The notes under the pieces are model-generated. The model was not told where the DNA came from. It did no database searches and saw nothing but the letters and a program-made list of their open reading frames with translations. Below are positions 54,345 to 63,967 of a stretch of DNA of 64,000 nucleotides, piece after piece (within the stretch, counting starts at the first letter, position 1; each line of letters starts with the position of its first letter). The DNA is from Agrilactobacillus composti DSM 18527 = JCM 14202 (GTDB lineage Bacteria > Bacillota > Bacilli > Lactobacillales > Lactobacillaceae), in NCBI RefSeq assembly GCF_001436375.1, contig NZ_AZGA01000084.1, positions 61,173 to 125,172 on the forward strand, in the 5' to 3' direction. The position numbers and the translations under genes are program-made.

Positions 54345-56648
54345 TTGGCACAGACAAAAAATAACATCCGACAACGGAAACCATCACGAACCAAGCGCTC
54401 TAGCAAAAAAAAAGTTGATTTATCCAATAATATGATTGGATTTATTCTATTATTTATAGCTGTATTTAGTTTCTTTCAATGGGGTGCATTGGGCGTTTTA
54501 TTTGCAAATGTGTTCCGTTTTATCGGTGGCGATACGCATAACTTATTAGCCTTGGTCATTGGTGCTTACGGGCTGTATCTCGTATTAAAGGGCCATAATC
54601 CCCTTATTAAGTTGCGATATGTCTGGGGGAGTTTAATTGGTTATGTGGGCGTATTGCTGAGTTTAAGCGCCTATACATTGAGTGGGTTAAACATTCACAA
54701 TAATTTTTTGAATACAACGTTGACACTATTAAGCGCTGATTTTGCCCGCTTAGCCGTCACAGAACACATTGGCGGGGGCATGTTAGGGGCGCTGATTTAT
54801 ACTTTTTCTTATCCACTGTTGGGGCAAATTGGCACTTATGTGATCAGCAGTCTGGTTGTTTTTGCGGGGGCGTTGGTTTTATTTGACGTTCCCTTTTCAA
54901 AAGTGGCCCACGTATTGTACCTAGGCATTAGCTGGCTGGGTGAACACACCATGAATTTAGTTCAGGCTGTGGGCCAACATATCGATTTGTCTAAGGTAAA
55001 AATAAAGGTACCCGTTTCAAAAACCAAGGGTACGCCAAAAGCACCACGACCAACCAAGACAGATAAGGCTAAAGCCAGCGCTGCCCAACCTAAAGCAGCC
55101 GTTGACTTAGCACCGGATAACTTTGAGATTCATTCTGCGAAAAGTATGGCTGAACCAGCCAAACCTGCAGAAACAACCCCAAAAACGACTGCACCTCATT
55201 TTTCAAATACAGTGACACCTTCAAATTACCAACTGCCAGCACCAACCCTGTTAACCCAAGTACCAGCTGCCGATCAAAGCCAAGAATATGCTGTTATTAA
55301 GCAAAATCGTGAGAAATTAAGGGCAACTTTAGATTCCTTTGGGGTTGATGTCACGGTAAAAAGTGCTAGTTTAGGGCCATCCATTACAAAATATGAGGTT
55401 CAACCGGCCATTGGGGTGAAGGTCAGTAAAATTGTTAATTTAGCTGATGATTTAGCCATGGCCTTAGCTGCCAAGGATATTCGGATTGAAGCACCAATTC
55501 CAGGTAAACCCTACGTGGGAATCGAAGTGCCTAATAAGCAAGTTGCCCCCGTGTCTTTTCGCAATGTCATTGAGCATACCCCTAATCATCCTGATAAGAT
55601 TTTAGAAGTCCCATTAGGTCAGGATGTGACCGGGCAAATTATCACGATGGATCTAACTAAGATGCCCCATTTATTGATTGCCGGTTCTACTGGCAGTGGG
55701 AAATCCGTGGCAATCAACACGATCATCACGAGTATCTTGATGCGGGCACGACCAGAACAGGTGCGTTTGATGCTAGTAGATCCTAAAATGGTGGAATTAA
55801 ACGTCTATAATGGCATTCCCCATTTGCTCATACCGGTGGTGACGGATGCCAAAAAGGCTGCTGGGGCCCTGAATAAGGTCGTTAAAGAAATGGAACGACG
55901 TTATCAGCTCTTTGCTGATAACAGTGTGCGCAACATGTCAGAATATAACCAAATGGTGACCCAGACCCGCGCAGAAGCACCAGATAATAACACTTTGGAA
56001 CTTCTACCCTATATTGTGGTGATCGTCGATGAATTATCTGATTTAATGATGGTTGCTGGTAATGAAGTGGAAAGTGCCATTGTGCGGTTGGCACAAATGG
56101 CCCGGGCTGCGGGTATTCATATGATTATCGCAACGCAACGGCCAAGTGTTGACGTGATCACAGGGCTGATCAAGGCGAACATCCCCTCTAGAATTGCCTT
56201 TGCGGTGTCCAGCGGGATTGATTCCCGGACAATTCTAGACACGATTGGGGCGGAGAAATTGCTGGGCAGAGGCGACATGCTATTTTCGCCAATTGGCACT
56301 AATAAACCTGTGCGTATCCAAGGTGCCTTCATTTCGGTGAAGGATGTAGAGGCCGTCGTGGCCTACGTGTCCCAACAACAAGCGGTTCAATACGACGAAT
56401 CAATGGTACCCAGTGATACAGATGATCAAGCTGATATGGCCGAACCAGAAGATGAATTCTATCAGCAAGCGGTGGACTTAGTGACCCAACAACAAAAGGC
56501 CAGTGTTTCTATGTTACAACGGCGTTTTCGCATTGGGTATAATCATGCCGCTCGGCTGGTGGACGAAATGGAAGCCCGTGGCATCGTGGGACCAGCGGAT
56601 GGTAGTCGGCCGAGAAAAGTATTAAAACCTAAATCTGAGGCTGATTAA
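54345..56648 (+). CDS. ftsK: DNA translocase FtsK/SpoIIIE
   Basis: Septum-located DNA pump of 767 aa for chromosome segregation. A basic start ([15 protein letters not shown]) precedes four to five membrane helices (about residues 28-185), then a Pro/Ala/Lys-rich linker. The motor has Walker A GSTGSGKS at residues 447-454 and Walker [11 protein letters not shown] near 560-569. The C-terminal gamma winged helix contains [24 protein letters not shown]. The start is TTG at 54345, with GGGGTG about 6 bases upstream. Confidence 0.96.
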   Translation: MAQTKNNIRQRKPSRTKRSSKKKVDLSNNMIGFILLFIAVFSFFQWGALGVLFANVFRFIGGDTHNLLALVIGAYGLYLVLKGHNPLIKLRYVWGSLIGYVGVLLSLSAYTLSGLNIHNNFLNTTLTLLSADFARLAVTEHIGGGMLGALIYTFSYPLLGQIGTYVISSLVVFAGALVLFDVPFSKVAHVLYLGISWLGEHTMNLVQAVGQHIDLSKVKIKVPVSKTKGTPKAPRPTKTDKAKASAAQPKAAVDLAPDNFEIHSAKSMAEPAKPAETTPKTTAPHFSNTVTPSNYQLPAPTLLTQVPAADQSQEYAVIKQNREKLRATLDSFGVDVTVKSASLGPSITKYEVQPAIGVKVSKIVNLADDLAMALAAKDIRIEAPIPGKPYVGIEVPNKQVAPVSFRNVIEHTPNHPDKILEVPLGQDVTGQIITMDLTKMPHLLIAGSTGSGKSVAINTIITSILMRARPEQVRLMLVDPKMVELNVYNGIPHLLIPVVTDAKKAAGALNKVVKEMERRYQLFADNSVRNMSEYNQMVTQTRAEAPDNNTLELLPYIVVIVDELSDLMMVAGNEVESAIVRLAQMARAAGIHMIIATQRPSVDVITGLIKANIPSRIAFAVSSGIDSRTILDTIGAEKLLGRGDMLFSPIGTNKPVRIQGAFISVKDVEAVVAYVSQQQAVQYDESMVPSDTDDQADMAEPEDEFYQQAVDLVTQQQKASVSMLQRRFRIGYNHAARLVDEMEARGIVGPADGSRPRKVLKPKSEAD

Positions 56649-56690
56649 TGACCTAGCGGGCGTCTGATTTTGTCAGGTTACATTTTTTTT
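56649..56690 (+). terminator. weak terminator after ftsK
   Basis: TGACCT pairs with AGGTTA (one G-U) around an inner CTGA/TCAG, then eight Ts. Confidence 0.45.
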
Positions 56691-56764
56691 GATATGATTT
56701 ACTAGCAATGGCTCATAATACCAATCTTTTATTTTTTTAGATGCTAATTTATGGAGGCACTTGA

Positions 56765-58048
56765 ATGGATCAAATTCATCAGGGAATTTATTTACAGATC
56801 GATCAAACCGATAAGTTCAAAACAATTAATTTTACCATTAATTTTTTAGAACCTTTGCAAAAAGCCAATATTAGCAAGCGTGCGCTTTTAGCGGCCATTT
56901 TAGAAAATAGTAATAACACGGAAAAAACCCCCGATCAAATTGCCGTGCATTTGGAGAATCTTTATGGGGCTAACTTTTCTTTAAGTCACTATGTAGAAGG
57001 GCAAACATCTATATTGAGTTTAAGTGCTATTTGTCCAGCACCACAATTTTTACCCGAACATGAAGATGTGTTGCATGCCTTAGTGGCCCTAATTAAAAAG
57101 AATCTATTCGAACCAGCCCAAGAAGCTGGCGTGGCAGCTTTTGACCAAGCTATTTTTAATCGGGAACAAAATAATCTAAAGCATAAAGTCCAAGCTTATA
57201 TGGATGACAAGCAATATGCTGCTGCTTTAGCGACCAAGAGCTTGTACTTTGGGGCCGACAATCCAGTAGCATTACCAACTACTGGGCGGCTAGCTGACAT
57301 TGAGGCCATTTCTGCGGCTAATCTTTGGGCTTATTTTGAGCAACTTTTAGTTCAAGATCAGATTGTGATCACGGTCACTGGCGATGTTGCTGCCTTAGAC
57401 ATTAAGAGAATCTTTGATTGGCCTGAATTAAGCCCTCGGCCTAAACAAACTGAACTGCCCCTGTTTTACCAGCAACCTTTAGCCCCTGAAGTTAACCAGG
57501 GCCAGCAACAATTACCGGTGACCCAAGGAAAACTTAATTTAATGTATCAAGTGCCGGTGACTTATTATGGCCCCCAGTACTTTGATTATCTAGTGGCTAA
57601 TACTGTCTTTGGTGGTTCTGCTCAGTCTATGTTGTTTATGAATGTTCGGGAAAAATTAAGCCTAGCCTATTATGCTAATAGTAATTTAGATGCTTTTACC
57701 GGCACAGTCATGGTACAAACGGGCATTGACAGTGATAAAAAAGACATTGTTTTATCGGAAATTAAAAATCAACTCGCTCATATTCAGGCGGGAGAAGTTT
57801 CAGATATCTTAATCGCCAATGCTAAAAAATTGTTGATTGATCAGTTTGCTCAGCGCAGTGATAGTCCCTTTGGGCGTAATTTGCGCTATTTATTCCAATT
57901 TTTGCAACCGGCTGTGGTGATGGATACACCAGCCTTTGCAACGGCTGTTAATGGCGTGACTAAAGCGGCTATTCAAGCAGCAGCAGCTAATTTTAAATTA
58001 CAAACGATCTATGCCATTGAAAAGAGGTACGAAGATGCAACAGATTGA
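56765..58048 (+). CDS. ymfF: M16-like protein YmfF (inactive peptidase subunit)
   Basis: Peptidase-M16-fold protein of 427 aa that lacks the HxxEH zinc motif, as expected for the inactive member of a heterodimer. Recognisable stretches are ILENSNNTEKTPDQIAVHLENLYGANF and NTVFGGSAQSMLFMNVREKLSLAYYANS. The gene overlaps the next M16 gene by 14 bases. In B. subtilis ymfF and ymfH follow spoIIIE in this order and have been linked to modification of elongation factor P. GGAGG lies upstream of the ATG. Confidence 0.9.
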   Translation: MDQIHQGIYLQIDQTDKFKTINFTINFLEPLQKANISKRALLAAILENSNNTEKTPDQIAVHLENLYGANFSLSHYVEGQTSILSLSAICPAPQFLPEHEDVLHALVALIKKNLFEPAQEAGVAAFDQAIFNREQNNLKHKVQAYMDDKQYAAALATKSLYFGADNPVALPTTGRLADIEAISAANLWAYFEQLLVQDQIVITVTGDVAALDIKRIFDWPELSPRPKQTELPLFYQQPLAPEVNQGQQQLPVTQGKLNLMYQVPVTYYGPQYFDYLVANTVFGGSAQSMLFMNVREKLSLAYYANSNLDAFTGTVMVQTGIDSDKKDIVLSEIKNQLAHIQAGEVSDILIANAKKLLIDQFAQRSDSPFGRNLRYLFQFLQPAVVMDTPAFATAVNGVTKAAIQAAAANFKLQTIYAIEKRYEDATD

Positions 58049-59327
58049 ATTTAGTAATCTAGGAGAACATTTTTTTACCACGACTTTAGATAATGGCTTG
58101 CGGGTCAATATTTTACCCAAGCCAAAATTCCATAAGACTTTTGCCATCTTCTCTACAAATTTTGGGGCAGTGGACCAAACGTTCGTCCCAGTGGGTCAAA
58201 CAGCGTTTAAAACGTACCCTTCCGGCATTGCGCATTTTTTGGAACATAAAATGTTTGAAAAGGCTGACCATGATGCCTTTGATTTGTTTGGCAAATATGG
58301 CGCTGATGCCAATGCCTTTACGTCCTATACAAAAACCAGTTATTTATTTGCCAGTGTCGGTTCGGTTCATGAAAATTTAGATATATTGTTAGATTTTGTC
58401 CAAGATCCTTATTTCTCGGAAAAATCGGTCAATAAGGAAAAGGGCATTATTGCCCAAGAAATAAACATGTATGCCGACGAACCCGACTGGCGGGGGCAAA
58501 TGGGCATTATTGGCAATTTATTTCCTGAACATCCGGTTCATTTGGATATTGCCGGGACGGTGGCGTCGATTCAAGATATCACAGCGGAACAGCTATATGA
58601 GAATTACAACACTTTTTATACCCCAGAGAATATGTCGCTATTTATTTCCGGCCCGACTGATCCAGAAACGTTGTTAAACTGGATCGAAGCCAATCAGGCT
58701 CGTAAACAATTTGTATCCCACGACTTGCCTCAAAGAAAAGCAATTGATAGTCAAGGCAATGAAGATATTTTACCTTTTCGCTTAGCTGAAATGCCTATTA
58801 GCGTGGCTAAGTCTTTCGTGGGTATTAAGGGCCCGATGAATTCTCAAATTAATGCCACCGGTTTAAAGACCAAAATCCAATTACAATTATTGCTGCAAAT
58901 GTTATTTGGTGTTTCGTCACAAAATTTCGCTAATTTGTATAAGAACGGTTTGATTGATGACAGCTTTGGTTATGAAAGTAATTATGAACGGACCTTTAAT
59001 TTTGCTTTGCTCTACGGCGATGCTGAAAAGCCTAGTCAATTGTCAGATCAATTGTTGGATTTACTTGAAAAGGGCCCCACAAGTCCGGATTTAAATCAAG
59101 CACACTTAGAGCGCTTAAAACGTAAACGTATTGGGTCATTTTTACTCAATTTCAATTCCGTGGAAGCTATCGCCAATTTGTATAATACCTATGACTTTGG
59201 TGAGGCCACGGTATTTGATGTCTTAAATATTATTCATGAAACTACCATCGATGATATTGTGAATTTGGCAAAAGTTTATTTAGATACAAAAAATGCCAGT
59301 GTTTTCCATGTGATTCCTAAGCAGTAG
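58035..59327 (+). CDS. ymfH: M16 family zinc metallopeptidase YmfH
   Basis: Active partner of the preceding protein (430 aa). The inverted zinc motif HFLEH is in GIAHFLEHKMFEK (about residues 65-77), with the distal glutamate in EKGIIAQEINMYADEP. The start at 58035 follows GAGGTA; the upstream open frame is inside ymfF. The overlap indicates translational coupling and a heterodimer. Confidence 0.92.
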   Translation: MQQIEFSNLGEHFFTTTLDNGLRVNILPKPKFHKTFAIFSTNFGAVDQTFVPVGQTAFKTYPSGIAHFLEHKMFEKADHDAFDLFGKYGADANAFTSYTKTSYLFASVGSVHENLDILLDFVQDPYFSEKSVNKEKGIIAQEINMYADEPDWRGQMGIIGNLFPEHPVHLDIAGTVASIQDITAEQLYENYNTFYTPENMSLFISGPTDPETLLNWIEANQARKQFVSHDLPQRKAIDSQGNEDILPFRLAEMPISVAKSFVGIKGPMNSQINATGLKTKIQLQLLLQMLFGVSSQNFANLYKNGLIDDSFGYESNYERTFNFALLYGDAEKPSQLSDQLLDLLEKGPTSPDLNQAHLERLKRKRIGSFLLNFNSVEAIANLYNTYDFGEATVFDVLNIIHETTIDDIVNLAKVYLDTKNASVFHVIPKQ

Positions 59328-59480
59328 ACTGTCAGACCAGACAAAGACAGGCTTCACCCTATTTTTGATGTGATAAATGATAGCCCAATTAAGGGCGTTT
59401 TATCCCGAATTTTAATTCAGCGGATTTCGCACTTTTTAATTGAAATAGCCAACTTGCTTCTGTAAACCATGAAAGAGCTA

Positions 59481-59489
59481 TGTTATACT
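59481..59489 (+). promoter_or_regulatory. extended -10 promoter of rodZ
   Basis: TGTTATACT (TG-n-TATACT) 34 bases upstream of the rodZ start; the -35 region is weak. Confidence 0.5.
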
Positions 59490-59522
59490 CGACTAGATAA
59501 TAATTTAGTAGGTGAAATTTAA

Positions 59523-60542
59523 ATGAATGAACTCGGACAAAAGTTGCGTCAAGCAAGAATTGACAAGGGCTATACCATTGATGATCTGCAACAGATCACC
59601 AAGATTCAAAAACGTTACTTACTTGCAATTGAAGAAGGCAACTTGGATCAATTACCAGGTAAGTTCTATGTGAATGCTTTTATTAGACAATATGCGCAAA
59701 CGGTGGGCCTTGATGGGCAAGCATTGCTCAAAGAATACCAAGGCACGCCGGCTAAGGGACCAGGTGAAGCGGGTCAGTCTAATGAAACTGAAACTAGTCA
59801 AACCCAGGAAACATCTAATGATAGTCGCGAGGACAACACTAAGCCAGCTTCACGCATTACGAATGAAAAGCGGGACTTACGCCTTGAAAAATTAAAGACT
59901 TATTTGCCGCAAATCATTATTGTCGGTATTGTGGTCATTTTAATTTTAGGTATCTTGTTTATTACGGTTTCCCATCAACGTAATAACAGTTCTAGTAACA
60001 CTGCCCAGTCTTCAGCGTCTGTTAAAGTTGTCGACGATACGAAATCTAACAGTGCTGCTAAGTCTAAGCGCCAATCTAGTGCGGCGAGTTCCAAAGCTTC
60101 TAGCTCTAAAGCTTCAAGCTCTAAGGCGTCGAGTTCTAAGACATCAAGTTCTAAATCCTCAAGTACAAAGTCATCGAGCCGCAAATCAACCAAGATGACG
60201 GTTTCAACGGTCAGTGGCACACAAACCACTGCCGGACAAACTTATGAAGTTAAGAATTATCCAGCCGCTAATAATACGGTGAATATTTCAGCAACTAGTG
60301 CTTCAACTTGGGTCACAGTTGTGGCTAATGGCACAACTCAATGGCAAGGGAGTGTAACTGCAGCGGCACCACAATCTGTGCAACTACCAAGTGGCATCAC
60401 TTCGTTTGTGGTTACTTCAGGGAACGCACCGGTAACTGAATTGAAGATTAATGATACGACTGTGAAGTTGCCAACGTCTTCAAATGTGGTTCAAAATTAT
60501 ACCTTTAGAGTGGCCCAAAGTACTGCAACAGAAAATCAATAG
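59523..60542 (+). CDS. rodZ: cytoskeletal/cell-shape protein RodZ
   Basis: Membrane protein of 339 aa linking MreB to wall synthesis. An N-terminal XRE-like HTH (residues 4-70, ELGQKLRQARIDKGYTIDDLQQITKI) leads to an acidic linker, one membrane helix (about 130-150) and a Ser/Lys/Ala low-complexity tract of repeated SSSKA/SSSKT units (about 185-225). The C-terminal extracellular DUF4115 domain follows. Context before pgsA and cinA matches ymfM of B. subtilis. GGTGA precedes the ATG. Confidence 0.92.
   Translation: MNELGQKLRQARIDKGYTIDDLQQITKIQKRYLLAIEEGNLDQLPGKFYVNAFIRQYAQTVGLDGQALLKEYQGTPAKGPGEAGQSNETETSQTQETSNDSREDNTKPASRITNEKRDLRLEKLKTYLPQIIIVGIVVILILGILFITVSHQRNNSSSNTAQSSASVKVVDDTKSNSAAKSKRQSSAASSKASSSKASSSKASSSKTSSSKSSSTKSSSRKSTKMTVSTVSGTQTTAGQTYEVKNYPAANNTVNISATSASTWVTVVANGTTQWQGSVTAAAPQSVQLPSGITSFVVTSGNAPVTELKINDTTVKLPTSSNVVQNYTFRVAQSTATENQ
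60096..60186 (+). repeat. Ser-Lys repeat tract in rodZ
   Basis: Tandem 15-base units of the type AAAGCTTCTAGCTCT encode repeating Ser/Lys/Ala pentads. Synonymous serine codons alternate, so the repeat is degenerate at DNA level. Confidence 0.7.
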
Positions 60543-60554
60543 GGGTTATTTAAA

Positions 60555-61142
60555 ATGAACTTACCAAATAAACTAACCGTGTTCCGAATTATTCTGATTC
60601 CCGTATTCATTTTGCTTTTGGCATTGCCTTTGCAATGGGGAACTTTGAGCGGATTAGGAACGAGTTTACCGGTCAATCATTTAATTGCGGCCATTGTGTT
60701 TATCGTAGCTTCATTAACGGATTTATTGGATGGTAAAATTGCCCGGGCCAATCATTTGGTGACTAATTTTGGGAAGTTTGCGGATCCTTTAGCTGATAAG
60801 ATGTTAGTGATGACTGCATTTATTTTCTTAGTCAGTTTGAACATGGCACCGGCTTGGGTCGTGGCAATTATTGTTTGTCGTGAATTAGCGGTGACTGGTT
60901 TGCGGTTATTGATTGTGGAACAAAATGGGGCAGTCATGGCTGCGGCCATGCCAGGTAAGATTAAAACCACGACACAAATGTTAGCTATTATCTTTTTATT
61001 GCTGCATGATGTGTTCTTTGGGTTGATCAATGTACCTTTTGGCTTATGGATGTTATACATTTGCCTATTTTTCACCATTTATTCCGGTGCCGATTATTTT
61101 ATTCAAAACCGGCATGTCTTTGTAGACTCTACAAATGAATAG
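60555..61142 (+). CDS. pgsA: CDP-diacylglycerol-glycerol-3-phosphate 3-phosphatidyltransferase
   Basis: Membrane enzyme of 195 aa making phosphatidylglycerol phosphate. The CDP-alcohol phosphotransferase motif DG-x2-AR-x8-G-x3-D-x3-D is complete: DGKIARANHLVTNFGKFAD followed by PLAD (about residues 58-80). Several membrane helices are visible. GGGG lies upstream, 12 bases after the rodZ stop, so the two genes are one operon. A terminator follows. Confidence 0.96.
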   Translation: MNLPNKLTVFRIILIPVFILLLALPLQWGTLSGLGTSLPVNHLIAAIVFIVASLTDLLDGKIARANHLVTNFGKFADPLADKMLVMTAFIFLVSLNMAPAWVVAIIVCRELAVTGLRLLIVEQNGAVMAAAMPGKIKTTTQMLAIIFLLLHDVFFGLINVPFGLWMLYICLFFTIYSGADYFIQNRHVFVDSTNE

Positions 61143-61159
61143 TTGTTATTAATATAATC

Positions 61160-61204
61160 AGGGTTTGTGGTGAAGCAATAACTTTTCCGCAAGCCCTTAT
61201 TTTT
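61160..61204 (+). terminator. terminator after pgsA
   Basis: AGGGTTTGTGG pairs with CCGCAAGCCCT (two G-U pairs), then TATTTTT. Confidence 0.75.
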
Positions 61205-61259
61205 GCCAGTAACGTTATTTGCCAATTTTGGCGTATTTATAAATATGGGGGCGTTTTTT

Positions 61260-62510
61260 GTGAAGGCAGAAATTATTGCAGTGGGTACAGAATTGTTATT
61301 GGGACAAATCAGTAATACCAATGGTCAGTTCTTAGCACGAACCTTGGCGGATATTGGGATTGACACCTATTATCAAACCGTTGTTGGTGATAATCAGAAA
61401 CGCTTGGAATCGGTTTTAAAACTGGCCCAAACACGCAGCGATTTAATTATCACAATTGGTGGTTTAGGACCTACTGAAGATGACTTGACCAAACAAACTG
61501 TGGCTAAACACTTAGGCAAGCAATTGGTGCCGGATAAGAAAGCTTTGGCGCGGTTACAGGGGTTTTATACTCAAAGCCAGCGACCACTTACACCAAATAA
61601 TCAAATTCAAGCCTACTATGTGGCTGATGCCACAGTTTTAGACAATGATCATGGTTTAGCGGTGGGGTCTGCTTCGACGGTTGATGGGGTAAGCTATATC
61701 CTATTACCTGGTCCACCAAGTGAATTTAAGCCGATGGTCACGCACAAGTTACGCCCTTTATTAATTGCCATGACCCATCATGATGAGTTTTTGTTATCCC
61801 GGGTCTTGCGTTTTTACGGTATTGGCGAGTCTTTACTGGCCACTGAATTGGATGATTTGATTGTTTCACAAACTAACCCCACCTTGGCCACTTATGCCAA
61901 GGATCACGAAGTCACATTACGCTTGACAGCAAAAGCACCGCAAAAGGCTGAGGCTGTGAAGCTATTAAATGACTTAGAAGCCAAAGTTCAAGCGCGGGTT
62001 GGCGATTATTTTTATGGGTATGGGGATGATAATTCATTGCAAAAAGTTGTGGTGAATGCTTTGATTGCGCAAAAAACCACTCTGACTGCGGCAGAAAGTT
62101 TGACTGGTGGCTTATTTCAAAGTATGATTGCTGAGGTCCCAGGGGCCTCAGAAGTGTTTGCTGGTGGCTTTGTGACCTATGCAATGGCTCAAAAAGCTAA
62201 AATGCTGGCCATCCCACTAAAAGATTTAGAAAAAAACGGCGTCGTCAGCCAGCAAACTGCCGCAGCCATGGCGTTACAAAGTAAACAACGCTTAGGGGCG
62301 GATATTGGGATTGGTTTTACCGGCGTTGCTGGGCCTGATAAATTAGAAGATCAACAAGCAGGGACTGTTTATATTGGCTTGGCCTTTAAAGATCAGCCGG
62401 TTGACGTGAAGTTATTCCATTTTCCCCGCCAGCGTAATGATGTCCGGACAAATGCCGCCATGGCCGGATTTTTCATGATTTTCCAAGCCTTACAAGCAGA
62501 ACGACACTAA
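61260..62510 (+). CDS. cinA: competence/damage-inducible protein CinA
   Basis: Protein of 416 aa with two domains. The N-terminal MoaB-like domain starts KAEIIAVGTELLLGQISNTN and has IGGLGPTEDDLT. The C-terminal nicotinamide-nucleotide amidase domain has AESLTGGLFQSMIAEVPGAS and GIGFTGVAGPD. The start is GTG at 61260 with GGGGG 8 bases upstream; the open frame extends 19 codons further without support. CinA is normally followed by recA; here a TnpB unit follows. Confidence 0.94.
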   Translation: MKAEIIAVGTELLLGQISNTNGQFLARTLADIGIDTYYQTVVGDNQKRLESVLKLAQTRSDLIITIGGLGPTEDDLTKQTVAKHLGKQLVPDKKALARLQGFYTQSQRPLTPNNQIQAYYVADATVLDNDHGLAVGSASTVDGVSYILLPGPPSEFKPMVTHKLRPLLIAMTHHDEFLLSRVLRFYGIGESLLATELDDLIVSQTNPTLATYAKDHEVTLRLTAKAPQKAEAVKLLNDLEAKVQARVGDYFYGYGDDNSLQKVVVNALIAQKTTLTAAESLTGGLFQSMIAEVPGASEVFAGGFVTYAMAQKAKMLAIPLKDLEKNGVVSQQTAAAMALQSKQRLGADIGIGFTGVAGPDKLEDQQAGTVYIGLAFKDQPVDVKLFHFPRQRNDVRTNAAMAGFFMIFQALQAERH

Positions 62511-62521
62511 ACACTCGTTCG
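62508..62521 (+). promoter_or_regulatory. LexA-like (SOS) box
   Basis: TAAACACTCGTTCG matches 11 of 14 positions of the Gram-positive consensus CGAACRNRYGTTCG; the right half-site is perfect. It lies 8 bases upstream of the next -35 box. It would fit recA regulation. Confidence 0.45.
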
Positions 62522-62528
62522 ATTTTTC

Positions 62529-62557
62529 TTGCAAATTTGGCTGCTGTTCTTTAAAAT
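62529..62557 (+). promoter_or_regulatory. promoter in the presumed recA leader
   Basis: TTGCAA (62529-62534) and TAAAAT (62552-62557) with a 17-bp spacer, followed at 62583-62589 by a strong AGGAGGA ribosome binding site. No recA frame follows; the first ATG opens only 12 codons. Confidence 0.6.
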
Positions 62558-62588
62558 TAGAATAAGTAAGTGCAGATAGTTTAGGAGG

Positions 62589-62611
62589 ACATAAATGATT
62601 ATCATTTATGT
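62589..62611 (+). repeat. 10-bp inverted repeat near the element's left edge
   Basis: ACATAAATGA-TTA-TCATTTATGT is perfectly symmetrical and could fold as a hairpin. It starts at the end of the ribosome binding site, so it may be the left-end hairpin of the TnpB element or overlap the insertion point. Confidence 0.5.
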
Positions 62612-62764
62612 GATCAAATGTAGTCATTCATAGTCAAATGTCAACATCAAAGTCTCATGGTCAGTCGACGAGTTTGGGGTTTAATTTTTTTCTATTTTTT
62701 GAGCACGAAAGAAGACAAACACATATTCGATACGGTATCCTATAGAGTATAGGAGGTGGATCGA

Positions 62765-63967
62765 ATGCCAGTCAAAACTCACAAGATCAGATGCTATCCC
62801 AATGCTGAAATACGCACTGTTATCGCCGAGCTGACGGACTACAACCGTTTCTGTTGGAATCAGGGTTTAACGACTTGGAATGACATGCATGAAGCATCTC
62901 TTATCATGAATGATAAGAAAATACGGCCCAGTGAACGCAGCGTGCGCAATGAGTTGGTGCAGAACAAGGCTGACTGGCAGTATCAACGGTCCGCCCGTGT
63001 ACTTCAAACTGCTATTCATCGCTTGCATCAGGCCTGGCAGAATTTCTTCAATCCCAACATGCCAGACACCCACAGACCCAAATTTCACAGTAAGCGGGAT
63101 CCGAAGCAAAGCTTTACAACAGATCGGGCAACCGTTAATGGCAAATTCCTGACACTGGATCGGCCTCATGGGACTAAGCATCACTTCACCGCTATCAAGT
63201 TGGCTGAAACCTTGCGTTTTTCTGGCGTGATCAAAGCCGTGACGATAACCAAGCTCGGGGACAAGTTCTACGCCAGTATCGCTGTTTCAGTTGAAGATAC
63301 GCCACGGCCAGCTTTTTATGAAAGTTGGGATATAGCTGGCATTGATCTCAATGTTGGCCATATTAACTGGAATGATGGTGAAGTCAATACCTTCACACCA
63401 CGGATGGCAGTGCTGCATCAACGAGTCAAAGTCTATCAAAAACGCTTGGCCCGGAAACGGCGGGAGAATCCCAAGCATTTTCGGTCCAAGAACTACCAAC
63501 GGACTCAGGCTAAGCTGAACCGAACTTATCAAAAGATTAATGCTTTACAGGATGATCTGATCCACAAGTTCAGCCAGCAAATCACTAAAACCTTTGCAGT
63601 TTTCTGTTTAGAGGACCTCAATGTTCGCGGCATGAAAATGAGTAAGGATAAGGTCAAAAACCTACAGCGCAGTCTCTTTCGCCGACTGCGCACGGCAATC
63701 GAGTATAAAGCTGCTTGGCAGCATCAGCACGTGGTGATCGCGGATCGTTTCTTTCCGTCCACCCAGCGTTGTTCAAACTGCGGCTTTATCAAGACTGCCG
63801 ACAGTTATGGTGGCAAGATGACCCTTCGAGGCGACAGTATTTACCACGATCATGATATTTACCGCTGTTACGAGTGTGGCATGGTCATGAATCGGGATGA
63901 GAATGCGGTTCAAAATTTAATTGCATATGCGGCGGGGCTTCCGTCGGAACGGGCAACCGTTCATTGA
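62765..63967 (+). CDS. tnpB: RNA-guided endonuclease TnpB
   Basis: Protein of 400 aa, ancestor-type relative of Cas12 nucleases. The RuvC-like triad appears intact: D194 in GIDLNVGH, E283 in LEDLNVRG and D378 in MNRDENAVQN. A zinc ribbon CSNC (C336, C339)...CYEC (C368, C371) sits between the last two. The N-terminal helix-turn-helix stretch begins KTHKIRCYPN. GGAGG lies 8 bases before ATG 62765; the frame also allows GTG 62756. Known TnpB proteins cut DNA guided by a reRNA made from the element's right end, which helps to retain the element. Confidence 0.93.
   Translation: MPVKTHKIRCYPNAEIRTVIAELTDYNRFCWNQGLTTWNDMHEASLIMNDKKIRPSERSVRNELVQNKADWQYQRSARVLQTAIHRLHQAWQNFFNPNMPDTHRPKFHSKRDPKQSFTTDRATVNGKFLTLDRPHGTKHHFTAIKLAETLRFSGVIKAVTITKLGDKFYASIAVSVEDTPRPAFYESWDIAGIDLNVGHINWNDGEVNTFTPRMAVLHQRVKVYQKRLARKRRENPKHFRSKNYQRTQAKLNRTYQKINALQDDLIHKFSQQITKTFAVFCLEDLNVRGMKMSKDKVKNLQRSLFRRLRTAIEYKAAWQHQHVVIADRFFPSTQRCSNCGFIKTADSYGGKMTLRGDSIYHDHDIYRCYECGMVMNRDENAVQNLIAYAAGLPSERATVH

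Noticed and set aside
59975..60229. Minus-strand leucine/glutamate-rich open frame opposite rodZ
   Set aside because: It is the mirror of the Ser-Lys repeat tract of rodZ and has no independent signal.
62595..62633. 12-codon open frame behind the AGGAGGA site as a leader peptide
   Set aside because: It is very short and is explained by insertion of the TnpB element behind a ribosome binding site.
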